Shown piece by piece: positions 7,240 through 13,358 of a stretch of 13,358 nucleotides of DNA. The number at the start of each line of letters is the position of its first letter. The stretch's first letter is position 1. The stretch comes from Spirochaetia bacterium UBA5368 (GTDB taxonomy: Bacteria; Spirochaetota; UBA4802; UBA5368): assembly GCA_002407865.1 (NCBI GenBank), contig DHPI01000046.1, forward strand, positions 65,525 to 78,882. The letters are read 5' to 3'. Under the pieces are notes generated by a model, which was given only the letters and a program-made list of their open reading frames with translations, was not told the origin of the DNA and did not search any database. The translations under genes were made by a program, and so were the position numbers.

Positions 7240-8142
7240 TTATGTTTTGATGAGGTATCTCATATAATAGAGGTAGTAACTATATTTTTTATTGCCCGCA
7301 AGACGGAGAATAATGACGCGCAGCATGGAGCCGGCATAGAATATAAGAATTGCGGTATAATATGTGATTCTACCGAAGTTCTTTTTAAAATAATACTTAA
7401 ATGACGCGACATAATTTTTCGTGGAGCGCTCCCAGTTCGACTCGGAAATCAAGCCGCCCGTATGTATGATTTTACTGGGGGGGTAATAGAGCAGCCTGAA
7501 TCCATTTTTTTTCGCCTTCAGGCAGTAGTCGGACTCTTCGAAATACATGAAATAGTTTTCATCGAGGGGCCCCAGCGTGTCGATGACTTCGCGCCTGAAC
7601 ATGAATGCCGAGCCTGCCACGGCTTCGACTTCGGTGACGCTGTTGTAATCCATGTATGTGCGATAGTACGAATTGAATATCTTCGAACCGCTGAAGATGC
7701 GGTGCAAATAGAACTTTTCACAGAATAAGCGCCACAGTGTCAGGTGCGCCTTCGGCTCGAAATATGACTGGTTCGATCTGTCCCGGAAGAGAAGCATTGG
7801 GCCTATAAAATGGACATCGGGGTTTTTTATTAGATAATCATATAACTTTTCAATACTGTTGTCATCAATGAAGGTATCTGGATTTAACAGGAGTATAAAT
7901 TCACCGCGGGAATGACGTATCCCGATATTGCATCCGTACGCGAAGCCGTTGTTGTACGGCGCATAAATGATAGTGACGAACGGATACTCCGCTTTGATCC
8001 CGGCAAGGCCGGGATCGTCGGAATTATTGTCGACGATAATAAACTCATATTCCGCGCAGCGGGATTCATGCTCAACGATAGAATCGAGGCAGAGCTTAAT
8101 GTCACGTGATGTTTTATAATTTACTATTATTATACTCAGCAT
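7240..8142 (-). CDS. GT2 family glycosyltransferase (rhamnosyltransferase-like)
   Basis: A 300-residue GT-A protein of the WbbL/rhamnosyltransferase-like GT2 branch. Motifs in order: LSIIIVNYKTSRD at the N-terminus, FIIVDNNSDD (34-43), NNGFAYGCNIGIRHSRGE (64-81), LLNPDTF (85-91, the DxD equivalent), VAGSAFMFRRE (176-185), DENYFMYFEESDYCLKAK (194-211) with the catalytic acidic cluster, and HTGG (227-230). A basic, aromatic C-terminal part with one hydrophobic stretch (about 263-277) probably associates with the membrane. It starts 20 nt after the deacetylase stop codon; the Shine-Dalgarno is poor, consistent with translational coupling. Rhamnose is only the commonest donor in this branch and is not proven here. 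Confidence 0.88.
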   Translation of the reverse strand: MLSIIIVNYKTSRDIKLCLDSIVEHESRCAEYEFIIVDNNSDDPGLAGIKAEYPFVTIIYAPYNNGFAYGCNIGIRHSRGEFILLLNPDTFIDDNSIEKLYDYLIKNPDVHFIGPMLLFRDRSNQSYFEPKAHLTLWRLFCEKFYLHRIFSGSKIFNSYYRTYMDYNSVTEVEAVAGSAFMFRREVIDTLGPLDENYFMYFEESDYCLKAKKNGFRLLYYPPSKIIHTGGLISESNWERSTKNYVASFKYYFKKNFGRITYYTAILIFYAGSMLRVIILRLAGNKKYSYYLYYMRYLIKT

Positions 8143-8162
8143 ATCATCGATGTTGCATCAGG

Positions 8163-9011
8163 TTATTTTTTGCCCGACTGCTGCAATCTGCATAGAAGCG
8201 TGTCAACGAACCGCCATGAGTCCATTCCGCCGCCGCAGATTATGCGAAACATGCCGAGCGATTCTCCACTCTCTATTTTTATACGGGGCAGTCGGTATGG
8301 ATTGTCGCCGGCTTTGATGGCGCCGTGTTGAGACGTAAAAACGCTTGTATAGCCGCATTTTCGCAGAACCGCTTCAGTCGTCGAATTGAAATCCATTCGT
8401 GTTCCGAAGGGATACGCAAAAGCGGTAACGGGTTTGCGCGTGCAATCCTCCAGTATTTTTTTTGAATTGCGCGCCTCGCGCATGGCTTCGGCCGGTTCAA
8501 TGGCGCAAAGCGATCTGTGAGAAAATGAATGCGATCCAATCGCAATACCGTTGTTGGACATCTCGGCAATTTCGCTGGATGTTACGTACGACTCAATCGA
8601 ATTCGCTTCTTCCGATGAAACGTCTATCAACCCGGCGGAAATGAACGCGATTGCCGGTACGTTATATTTTTTCAGAATTGGATACGCGTGCGTGTAGAGG
8701 CTTTTGTATCCATCGTCAATTGTTACGCATACGGCATTGCGGGGAAGAATTTTTTTCCCCTGCACATGGTTTTCGATGTCGTTCTGGGACGCGGCGAGAT
8801 TGTTTTCAGCTATCCAGCGCATATGCGCATCGAACATCTCGGATAAAATGCAAAAAGGATCGAACGGCGTATTTCCGAACCGGTGGTACGTCACAACGCG
8901 AACAGCGTTTTTTAAAGATAGTCCCATAATAAACGGGTATGATCCGGCCGCGGCCAGTTTTCGGGCGGCCTTTTTTACGTACCATCTTTTTCTGGAAATA
9001 CTGCCGGCCAT
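8163..9011 (-). CDS. NodB-type polysaccharide deacetylase
   Basis: A 282-residue carbohydrate esterase family 4-like protein that removes N- or O-acetyl groups from sugars with a divalent metal. The NodB core begins at about residue 95: TIDDG (97-101; Asp99 the likely base and Asp100 a metal ligand, with Ile replacing the usual Phe), HSFSH (161-165; two metal-binding His), FAYPFG (198-203) and a later RLPRIKI segment. TYHRF (41-45) is the conserved N-terminal strand of this branch. There is no signal peptide, only a weakly hydrophobic stretch near 20-36, so it may act in the cytoplasm or at the membrane on a lipid-linked intermediate. It lies 9 nt after the GT26 gene; an AAGGGG overlaps the end of that gene. 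It sits in an operon of transferases while acyltransferases lie elsewhere in the window, so acetylation state may be tuned both ways (inference). Confidence 0.87.
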   Translation of the reverse strand: MAGSISRKRWYVKKAARKLAAAGSYPFIMGLSLKNAVRVVTYHRFGNTPFDPFCILSEMFDAHMRWIAENNLAASQNDIENHVQGKKILPRNAVCVTIDDGYKSLYTHAYPILKKYNVPAIAFISAGLIDVSSEEANSIESYVTSSEIAEMSNNGIAIGSHSFSHRSLCAIEPAEAMREARNSKKILEDCTRKPVTAFAYPFGTRMDFNSTTEAVLRKCGYTSVFTSQHGAIKAGDNPYRLPRIKIESGESLGMFRIICGGGMDSWRFVDTLLCRLQQSGKK

Positions 9012-9020
9012 GTCGAAGAA

Positions 9021-9809
9021 TCAGCCCCTTTTCGTTATTCGTTCAAAAAAAACTCTGATGAGGAAAAGCCCGTTTCCGATTAGATAGCGTTTCCATTTCG
9101 AGGGTTGCCGAAAAAGAATGTGCACCCATTCCATACCGAGTTTGCGGAGCCATAATGGCGCGCGGTCAAGGTTGCCCGCCCAGTAATTGAATAAACCTCC
9201 AACCGCGATTATCAATGGGGTATGTAATTTATCCCTGTTGTCGTGTATCCATTTTTCCTGGATTGGGTTTCCCATGCCCACAAGTAAAAGATGCGCTCCG
9301 GAAGAATTTATTTGATCAACAATCGTCGCGTTATCTTCCCGGGAGATATACCCGTGGTGATAACCGGCAAGCCGCCATAACGGGAAAAGCGAGCGAACGT
9401 TATCTGCTGCGCTTTGTATCGCCTGCGGTTCGGCGCCGAGCATATAATACCCGTAGCCTCCGCGACCGGGTTTTCTCAGCAATAGCGGAACAAGGTCGGT
9501 TCCGTTAACATTATCGCGTAACCTTCGATTGTGCAACAATCTTACGGCCCAGCGAACGCCGGTTCCGTCACCGAAAACGATGTCGGCATTGTTGAGAATT
9601 GCCGTATAGTTTTTATCAGGAATTGCGAGATTCAGCGTTGATGTATTGATAAAATATATTACGGATGGTTTTCCATTGCAGGTATTGATCAGCGTTTCGC
9701 AGAGGGTTTTGGCCTCGCCAATGGTGCAATCCGTAATGGTGATCCCGAAAATGCTCAGATGATTCGACACGCATATGCCGTTCGCATGTGCGGGACGCTG
9801 TTCTTTCAT
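9021..9809 (-). CDS. WecG/TagA/CpsF family (GT26) glycosyltransferase
   Basis: A 262-residue member of the family that includes WecG (UDP-ManNAcA transferase), TagA (ManNAc transferase) and CpsF. It normally adds the second sugar to an undecaprenyl-diphosphate-linked GlcNAc. Signature blocks: IYFINTSTLNLA (51-62), ADIVFGDGTGVRWAVR (75-90), NGTDL (102-106), YYMLGAEP (121-128), LLVGMGNPIQEKWI (175-188) and GGLFNYWAGNLDRAPLWL (204-221), followed by GMEWVHILFRQP and a basic, amphipathic C-terminal tail (about 236-262) that in TagA proteins holds the enzyme at the membrane. The ATG at 9809 has TAAGG about 9 nt upstream. It is the first gene of the minus-strand operon and has a good promoter. It implies a lipid-linked oligosaccharide pathway; the initiating enzyme is not in the window. 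Confidence 0.93.
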   Translation of the reverse strand: MKEQRPAHANGICVSNHLSIFGITITDCTIGEAKTLCETLINTCNGKPSVIYFINTSTLNLAIPDKNYTAILNNADIVFGDGTGVRWAVRLLHNRRLRDNVNGTDLVPLLLRKPGRGGYGYYMLGAEPQAIQSAADNVRSLFPLWRLAGYHHGYISREDNATIVDQINSSGAHLLLVGMGNPIQEKWIHDNRDKLHTPLIIAVGGLFNYWAGNLDRAPLWLRKLGMEWVHILFRQPSKWKRYLIGNGLFLIRVFFERITKRG

Positions 9810-9912
9810 ATGATGGCGCCTTATTGTTATTTGCGAGTTGTGTTATTTAAACTATGTATTTATATGTTTCTGTCCGGCTGTGAACACGATACAACTCACT
9901 CTCACATTTGCA

Positions 9913-9940
9913 ACTATACTATATATGTTAACAAAGTCAA
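9913..9940 (-). promoter_or_regulatory. Sigma70-like promoter of the glycosyltransferase operon
   Basis: On the minus strand: TTGACT (9940-9935), a 16-nt spacer and TATAGT (9918-9913). The expected start is near 9906, giving a leader of about 97 nt before the ATG at 9809. The six bases before the -10 (ATATAG) and the spacer length match the promoter at 11787 on the other strand. Confidence 0.6.
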
Positions 9941-9973
9941 ATGAAATTATGCGCTATCGGGATTGTTCTATTA

Positions 9974-11632
9974 TCATTTTCTGCATATTCGAAATCCGGC
10001 ATTCGTATGACGATTGTCCGCCCAGTATGGATATCGCACGGCGTTCAGCAGATAAAGTATATCATGATTGTTCCATTCGCCGCCCCGTGTTATTCTGATT
10101 GATGAATCTGGAGGCGAAACCGAACCATGAGGATTGTCAGTGACAGTATTATCGAGGCAGTACTGATAATAGGCCGGATCATAATAATCCCAGCACATCT
10201 CCATGACGTTGCCGGTCATATCGTATAGCCCGAGTTCGTTTGGCAGAAGACTGCCGACGGGAATTGTTCTCTGATATGTGATGTCACCTGCGTGATCGCT
10301 GAAAAGATAGCACCACCCGTAATCAAAAAACCAGCTTTCATTGCCTCCCATCGTATGGCGATTGCTGCCGCTGTAACTATAATTGTGTGTATGGGGGCCG
10401 CCCTTCGCCGCGTATTCCCATTCCGCTTCCGTCGGCAGACGATAACCGCCGGCATTCCATTCGACGCAGTTGTTATTCAGGTTAATAATGCCTGTTCTGT
10501 AAACAGCAGTACGTGTGGTATCAGTATAATAGCATGGCGTTAATCCCTCTTTTTCAGATAACGCGTTGCACCATTTCACGGCGTCGTACCAGCTTACAGT
10601 GGTAACCGGCTGGGTGGACTCAACGCACCGGTTTTGCGCATCTTCGCTTGCGCCGCCGCCGCGCGCGCCTTCAATGAGATCTGTGTAGCCGTTACTTACC
10701 GCCCACGCGCGGATTGTTGTCCATTGTTCGTACGTGATTTCGTATTTGCCGATAAAAAAATTGTCAACCTCAACAAAATGGGCGGGCTTCATGCCGTACA
10801 TATTATTTGGAAACTCGTTTTTAATATCGCCCATGGAATATGCGCCCCCGCGGATATACTGCAAATCGATAGCGTTTGGATTTGTAATCGCGTTCACGTA
10901 TGTCGTAAACGATGTGGTTTCTGCAAGCGGCGCGCCATCATACGAATTGAAGTCCGACAGGGTGATTGTATGCATCCCGGGGGATATGTCGGCCGCCGGA
11001 TTGATGATCAGCTTTGTCATGGCGGGATTCCATGTAGCTTCGGTGGAAAATTGATTGTATTCAGCAGCATCGATTTGTACGCGCCATCCGTTATTTGTCA
11101 TTGTCGGCTTGCTAAAAAAGATTTCAATATCAGTCGAAGGCGGAACATCAATATCGTATTCATCCGGGCTGACGATAGCGGCAAATGCGGGTGAATAACG
11201 AACTGTAAAATGCGTATTTCCCGCCAATGGCGCCATGTCTGATGCCTCGCGTATATTGGAAAGCACAATATCGACGGATGAATTTGCCGGCCATGGCGTC
11301 AAATGATGCAGTGTGAGCTCTGTTGCGTTTTCATTCCAGTATTTATAAATATAATTTTTGGTGTATGTGGAAGCGGCGCCTGCCGATATCGACCAGTCGT
11401 TACAGGTAATAACGGGTTGTGTAAATGTAATAGTTATATCCGTACCGAATTGTGCGTTGTCGGTGGGCAGTACATGGGCGGTAAACTGACCGGAAGGATC
11501 GTTCGTTCCGTTACCCGGCGTGTTTCCGGGTGTTTGCTCGCCGGGAATTTTTTGGGAACACGCAAGTATAATCGTGCAAAACATTATACCCGCCGTCAGC
11601 GACTGTAGTGTTCTTTTCAACGCACACCTCAT
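9974..11632 (-). CDS. Lipoprotein with two Ig-like domains and a C-terminal FGE-sulfatase (SUMF1-like) domain
   Basis: A 552-residue surface or periplasmic lipoprotein. The signal peptide ends in lipobox ILAC with Cys25. A Pro/Gly/Thr-rich linker follows, then two Ig-like repeats of the Big_5 (SbsA-like) type at about 50-150 and 155-250, each with an SxDI[TE]I[TF]F strand and a late DxAPLAxxTxFT motif. The C-terminal domain (about 265-552) is the formylglycine-generating-enzyme fold: FIGKYEITYEQW, QPVTTVSWYDAVKWCNALSE, YRLPTEAEWEYAAKGG, GLYDMTGNVMEM, RITRGGEWN and NAGFRICRK. The Cys pair of true FGE is not seen in the RYPYW region, so it is more likely a binding module than a sulfatase activator. 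I chose the ATG at 11632; a GTG at 11662 would add a poor N-terminus. It ends 165 nt before the glycosyltransferase operon. Confidence 0.85.
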   Translation of the reverse strand: MRCALKRTLQSLTAGIMFCTIILACSQKIPGEQTPGNTPGNGTNDPSGQFTAHVLPTDNAQFGTDITITFTQPVITCNDWSISAGAASTYTKNYIYKYWNENATELTLHHLTPWPANSSVDIVLSNIREASDMAPLAGNTHFTVRYSPAFAAIVSPDEYDIDVPPSTDIEIFFSKPTMTNNGWRVQIDAAEYNQFSTEATWNPAMTKLIINPAADISPGMHTITLSDFNSYDGAPLAETTSFTTYVNAITNPNAIDLQYIRGGAYSMGDIKNEFPNNMYGMKPAHFVEVDNFFIGKYEITYEQWTTIRAWAVSNGYTDLIEGARGGGASEDAQNRCVESTQPVTTVSWYDAVKWCNALSEKEGLTPCYYTDTTRTAVYRTGIINLNNNCVEWNAGGYRLPTEAEWEYAAKGGPHTHNYSYSGSNRHTMGGNESWFFDYGWCYLFSDHAGDITYQRTIPVGSLLPNELGLYDMTGNVMEMCWDYYDPAYYQYCLDNTVTDNPHGSVSPPDSSIRITRGGEWNNHDILYLLNAVRYPYWADNRHTNAGFRICRK

Positions 11633-11681
11633 TGTGCATACCGCTGTCGTATATACGGGCACATGCTGTCAAATTTATGAC

Positions 11682-11687
11682 ATTATA
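11682..11687 (-). promoter_or_regulatory. -10 element of a likely promoter for the FGE-like lipoprotein gene
   Basis: On the minus strand a perfect TATAAT (11687-11682) lies about 50 nt upstream of the ATG at 11632. No good -35 is seen at 16-18 nt (only T-rich TTAATTTT at about the right distance). Position and consensus -10 make it the best candidate for this gene. Confidence 0.4.
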
Positions 11688-11786
11688 TACGGTTGCTTGT
11701 ATGCAAAATTAAGGGAGTTATGTCGAATGTTCATTTTCTCCCGATGTGGCAGTGTATCAAAATTCATGATAAAAAGAACAACATGC

Positions 11787-11814
11787 TTGACATATTGATC
11801 TGATATAGTATTAT
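11787..11814 (+). promoter_or_regulatory. Strong sigma70-like promoter for the outer-membrane/export operon
   Basis: A perfect TTGACA (11787-11792), a 16-nt spacer and TATTAT (11809-11814). The start would be near 11821, leaving a leader of about 210 nt before the gene at 12032. The -10 box forms the left half of a 13-bp dyad (TATTAT-C-ATAATA). Its spacer resembles those of the promoters at 4545 and 9940. Confidence 0.6.
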
Positions 11815-11869
11815 CATAATATAAATATAAATTAACATCCATAATAATATCTACCATTTCGTTATAGAG

Positions 11870-11892
11870 CGCCGCCACACAGGGGGCAGGCG
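11870..11892 (+). promoter_or_regulatory. Leader hairpin followed by T-rich DNA (possible attenuator)
   Basis: CGCCGCC (11870-11876) pairs with GGCAGGCG (11885-11892) with one bulged A and an 8-nt loop, then TTTCGTTTCACTTTT. It lies about 50-70 nt into the predicted outer-membrane gene leader. The T-tract is broken by C and G, so termination would be partial at best; it could instead be a terminator-like remnant. Confidence 0.3.
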
Positions 11893-12031
11893 TTTCGTTT
11901 CACTTTTATGCGCACACATTGGTTTGCCGGTTCGATACATACAGATACACGCGTAACATATAAAAAAGTGCAAAAAATAATAATCATCAATAAAAAAAGA
12001 TTCTAATCCAATATATATTGATGTATTATTA

Positions 12032-13162
12032 ATGCACACAAAAAAAATATATATGAAACCGCATTATATAGCAATGATAGTCTTTATTACATATAGCTCA
12101 TTCGCATATGGCTTCGAATATGTTATTACGGGTGTTGTCAGCGAAACATACGATGACAATATCATGCAATCGAGCACGGTGCGTGAGCAGGATTTTATTA
12201 CGAGTGTTATGCTTGGGCTTGGTGTGCATCATGAAGGGCGAAACCAGACAATTGATTTTATGGGGAACTTCAGGCAAAGTTTTTATCTGCAATATCAGGG
12301 ATTGAATGAAAGCTCTGAAAATTGTAATCTGACATATATAAATGAGCTTTCTGGAAGCGATCGGTTTCAGCTGAATGACATATTTACACATTATCCGGAA
12401 CCGCAGACATTCGGGTACACGCTTGGCGGCGTGCCGGGGCGTTACGCGTATGTGAACAACGCGCTGACAATCACGTATGTAAAAAATTTCAGCGGGCGGC
12501 TCGCGGTAACGCCCCAGTATTTATATCAGATAAACAATTATCTGAATGGTGAACTGTTTGATACAACGATACATCGTCCGGGCGTTCGGGCTGATTATTC
12601 GCTGACCGAAGCTCATATATTTTCTCTCCTGTACGATTATACATTGATAAAATTTGATACCGGAACGCGCACAACCGCGCATTCACCCGGCGGGATGTAC
12701 CATATCTATTTTACTCGAGTACTTCATTTTTCGATTCGCGGCGGCTATGATTTCAACACCATAGATGATGGAAGTGAATTCAACGAGCCGTATTACGAAG
12801 CGTCGCTGATGCGTGATTTCAGGGACGGTTCGAGTTTCCGATTTACGTACAGCAAGCGAACACTGATAACGATGCAAAATTATGATGTTCTGGATTCATG
12901 GCGATATGAAGCCGAACTGCGAAAGCAGATTGCCGGAAGGGTAAATGCCGCCTTCATAGTATTTTATGGAAGAGGCAGATATCTGGTACAGAACTGGGCG
13001 CAGAAGCTTTTAGGAACCGATGCTGAGCTGGGATATGAATTCAGGGAAAATATAATAGGAAGAATGCGCTATGTATATAACCGTATTGAGTACCAGCGGG
13101 TGGAGGGGAATGAGCAGTTTGACAGAAACAGGATATCCCTCGAGTTATCGGCGAGATTCTGA
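12032..13162 (+). CDS. Outer-membrane beta-barrel protein of the EPS locus
   Basis: A 376-residue protein with a signal peptide (hydrophobic core about residues 13-26, cleavage likely after FAYG). Alternating polar/aromatic strands separated by short turns follow to the very end, which finishes LSLELSARF-type with a C-terminal Phe, the recognition signal of Bam-assembled barrels. Roughly twelve or more strands can be seen by eye (for example LAVTPQYLYQIN, HIFSLLYDYTLIKF, HFSIRGGYDFN, SSFRFTYSKRTL, RMRYVYNRIEYQRV). It resembles the outer-membrane proteins next to Wza-type genes in exopolysaccharide systems. The ATG at 12032 or at 12053 may be used; neither has a good Shine-Dalgarno, and 12053 gives a more compact signal peptide. 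It lies 42 nt upstream of the export gene, so it is probably co-transcribed. Polymer secretion or surface retention is inferred from context. Confidence 0.78.
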   Translation: MHTKKIYMKPHYIAMIVFITYSSFAYGFEYVITGVVSETYDDNIMQSSTVREQDFITSVMLGLGVHHEGRNQTIDFMGNFRQSFYLQYQGLNESSENCNLTYINELSGSDRFQLNDIFTHYPEPQTFGYTLGGVPGRYAYVNNALTITYVKNFSGRLAVTPQYLYQINNYLNGELFDTTIHRPGVRADYSLTEAHIFSLLYDYTLIKFDTGTRTTAHSPGGMYHIYFTRVLHFSIRGGYDFNTIDDGSEFNEPYYEASLMRDFRDGSSFRFTYSKRTLITMQNYDVLDSWRYEAELRKQIAGRVNAAFIVFYGRGRYLVQNWAQKLLGTDAELGYEFRENIIGRMRYVYNRIEYQRVEGNEQFDRNRISLELSARF

Positions 13163-13194
13163 CCGCCGGTAATTAGCGGAGCCGACGGAACACT

Positions 13195-13200
13195 GGAGGT
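13195..13200 (+). promoter_or_regulatory. Consensus ribosome binding site of the export gene
   Basis: GGAGGT ends 4 nt before the ATG at 13205. It is the only textbook Shine-Dalgarno on the plus strand of the window and fixes the start of the truncated gene. Confidence 0.75.
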
Positions 13201-13204
13201 CATA

Positions 13205-13358
13205 ATGAGATATATCAATATAATATTGCTGATTATTGTCACAGGCATATCAACAGAGGCGTTTGGCAGGAGTGATGAGTATACCGTCGGAGTCGGCGAC
13301 ATACTGGAAATCCGCATATTGAAACCGGACCAGTCGACAGATCGTGTCACAGTATCGC
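13205..13358 (+). CDS. Polysaccharide export protein, Wza-like (5' part, cut by the window edge)
   Basis: Only the first 51 codons are present. They encode a signal peptide (MRYINIILLIIVTGIS...AFG) followed by DEYTVGVGDILEIRIL, the start of the Poly_export (SLBB-associated) domain found in Wza, GumB and PslD. The protein normally forms the periplasmic/outer-membrane channel for the polymer. No lipobox Cys is seen near the signal peptide end, unlike E. coli Wza. An adjacent barrel gene would fit a lineage where Wza-like proteins lack their own outer-membrane helix and rely on a partner (inference). Confidence 0.85.
   Translation, partial: MRYINIILLIIVTGISTEAFGRSDEYTVGVGDILEIRILKPDQSTDRVTVS

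Larger units (their letters stand above)
11663..12031. other. Divergent intergenic region between the FGE-like and outer-membrane genes
   Basis: An AT-rich stretch of about 370 nt with no convincing gene. The antisense open frames in it are low-complexity and lack ribosome binding sites. It holds a TATAAT for the leftward gene, a strong rightward promoter (11787-11814), a TATTAT-C-ATAATA dyad over that -10 box (11809-11821) and a GC-rich hairpin in the rightward leader (11870-11892). Confidence 0.6.

Noticed and set aside
10634..11194. Plus-strand frame of 186 codons
   Set aside because: Antisense shadow of the FGE/Ig lipoprotein gene, whose motifs are unmistakable on the other strand.
9974..11632. 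Diversity-generating retroelement target protein
   Set aside because: The C-terminal fold could fit, but no template repeat, adenine-directed variable repeat or reverse transcriptase is seen in the window.
11675..12039. Small minus-strand frames in the divergent intergenic region
   Set aside because: Low-complexity Tyr/Phe/Ile/Cys-rich translations from AT-rich DNA, overlapping promoters, no ribosome binding sites.

Overview
The window is part of an extracellular polysaccharide (EPS/capsule) biosynthesis and export locus from a Gram-negative (diderm) bacterium. The outer membrane is implied by a beta-barrel gene ending in Phe, the start of a Wza-type export gene and three probable lipoproteins. 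Genes have moderate GC by eye, while intergenic DNA is AT-rich. Lipoproteins with BNR propellers or Ig plus FGE-sulfatase domains recall spirochaetes and other environmental diderm phyla, but the phylum cannot be fixed from this sequence. No rRNA, tRNA, CRISPR array, transposase or phage gene was seen.

Layout. (1) 1-490: no convincing gene; two sigma70-like promoters, a run of 12 G and a small inverted repeat. (2) 491-2181, plus strand: two left-handed beta-helix (hexapeptide) acyltransferases, then a small acyl carrier protein. (3) 2268-4457, plus: a 729-residue lipoprotein with ten Asp-box (BNR) motifs. (4) 4673-6280, plus: an exported clan GH-A glycoside hydrolase behind its own strong promoter, with a perfect dyad touching the -35 box. 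(5) 9809-6327, minus: a tight four-gene operon of a WecG/TagA/CpsF (GT26) glycosyltransferase, a NodB-type polysaccharide deacetylase and two GT2 glycosyltransferases. (6) 11632-9974, minus: a lipoprotein with two Ig-like domains and a C-terminal FGE-sulfatase (C-type-lectin-like) domain. (7) 12032 to the right edge, plus: an outer-membrane beta-barrel followed by the first 51 codons of a Wza-like polysaccharide export protein.

How the parts may work together (inference): the GT26 and GT2 enzymes build a lipid-linked repeat unit in the cytoplasm. The deacetylase and the two acyltransferases trim or decorate it, perhaps with the carrier protein as acyl donor. The Wza-like protein and beta-barrel take the polymer across the outer membrane. 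The glycoside hydrolase, BNR lipoprotein and FGE-like lipoprotein sit in the envelope, where they could cut, bind or anchor the polymer. Flippase, polymerase, initiating phosphoglycosyltransferase and chain-length/kinase genes are absent and presumably lie outside the window.

The most noteworthy observations are the acyltransferase/ACP cassette, the hydrolase and propeller lipoproteins embedded in an EPS locus, the FGE-like domain without catalytic cysteines, a set of look-alike promoters across three transcription units, the dyad at the hydrolase promoter, and the G12 tract within an inverted repeat ahead of the first gene.
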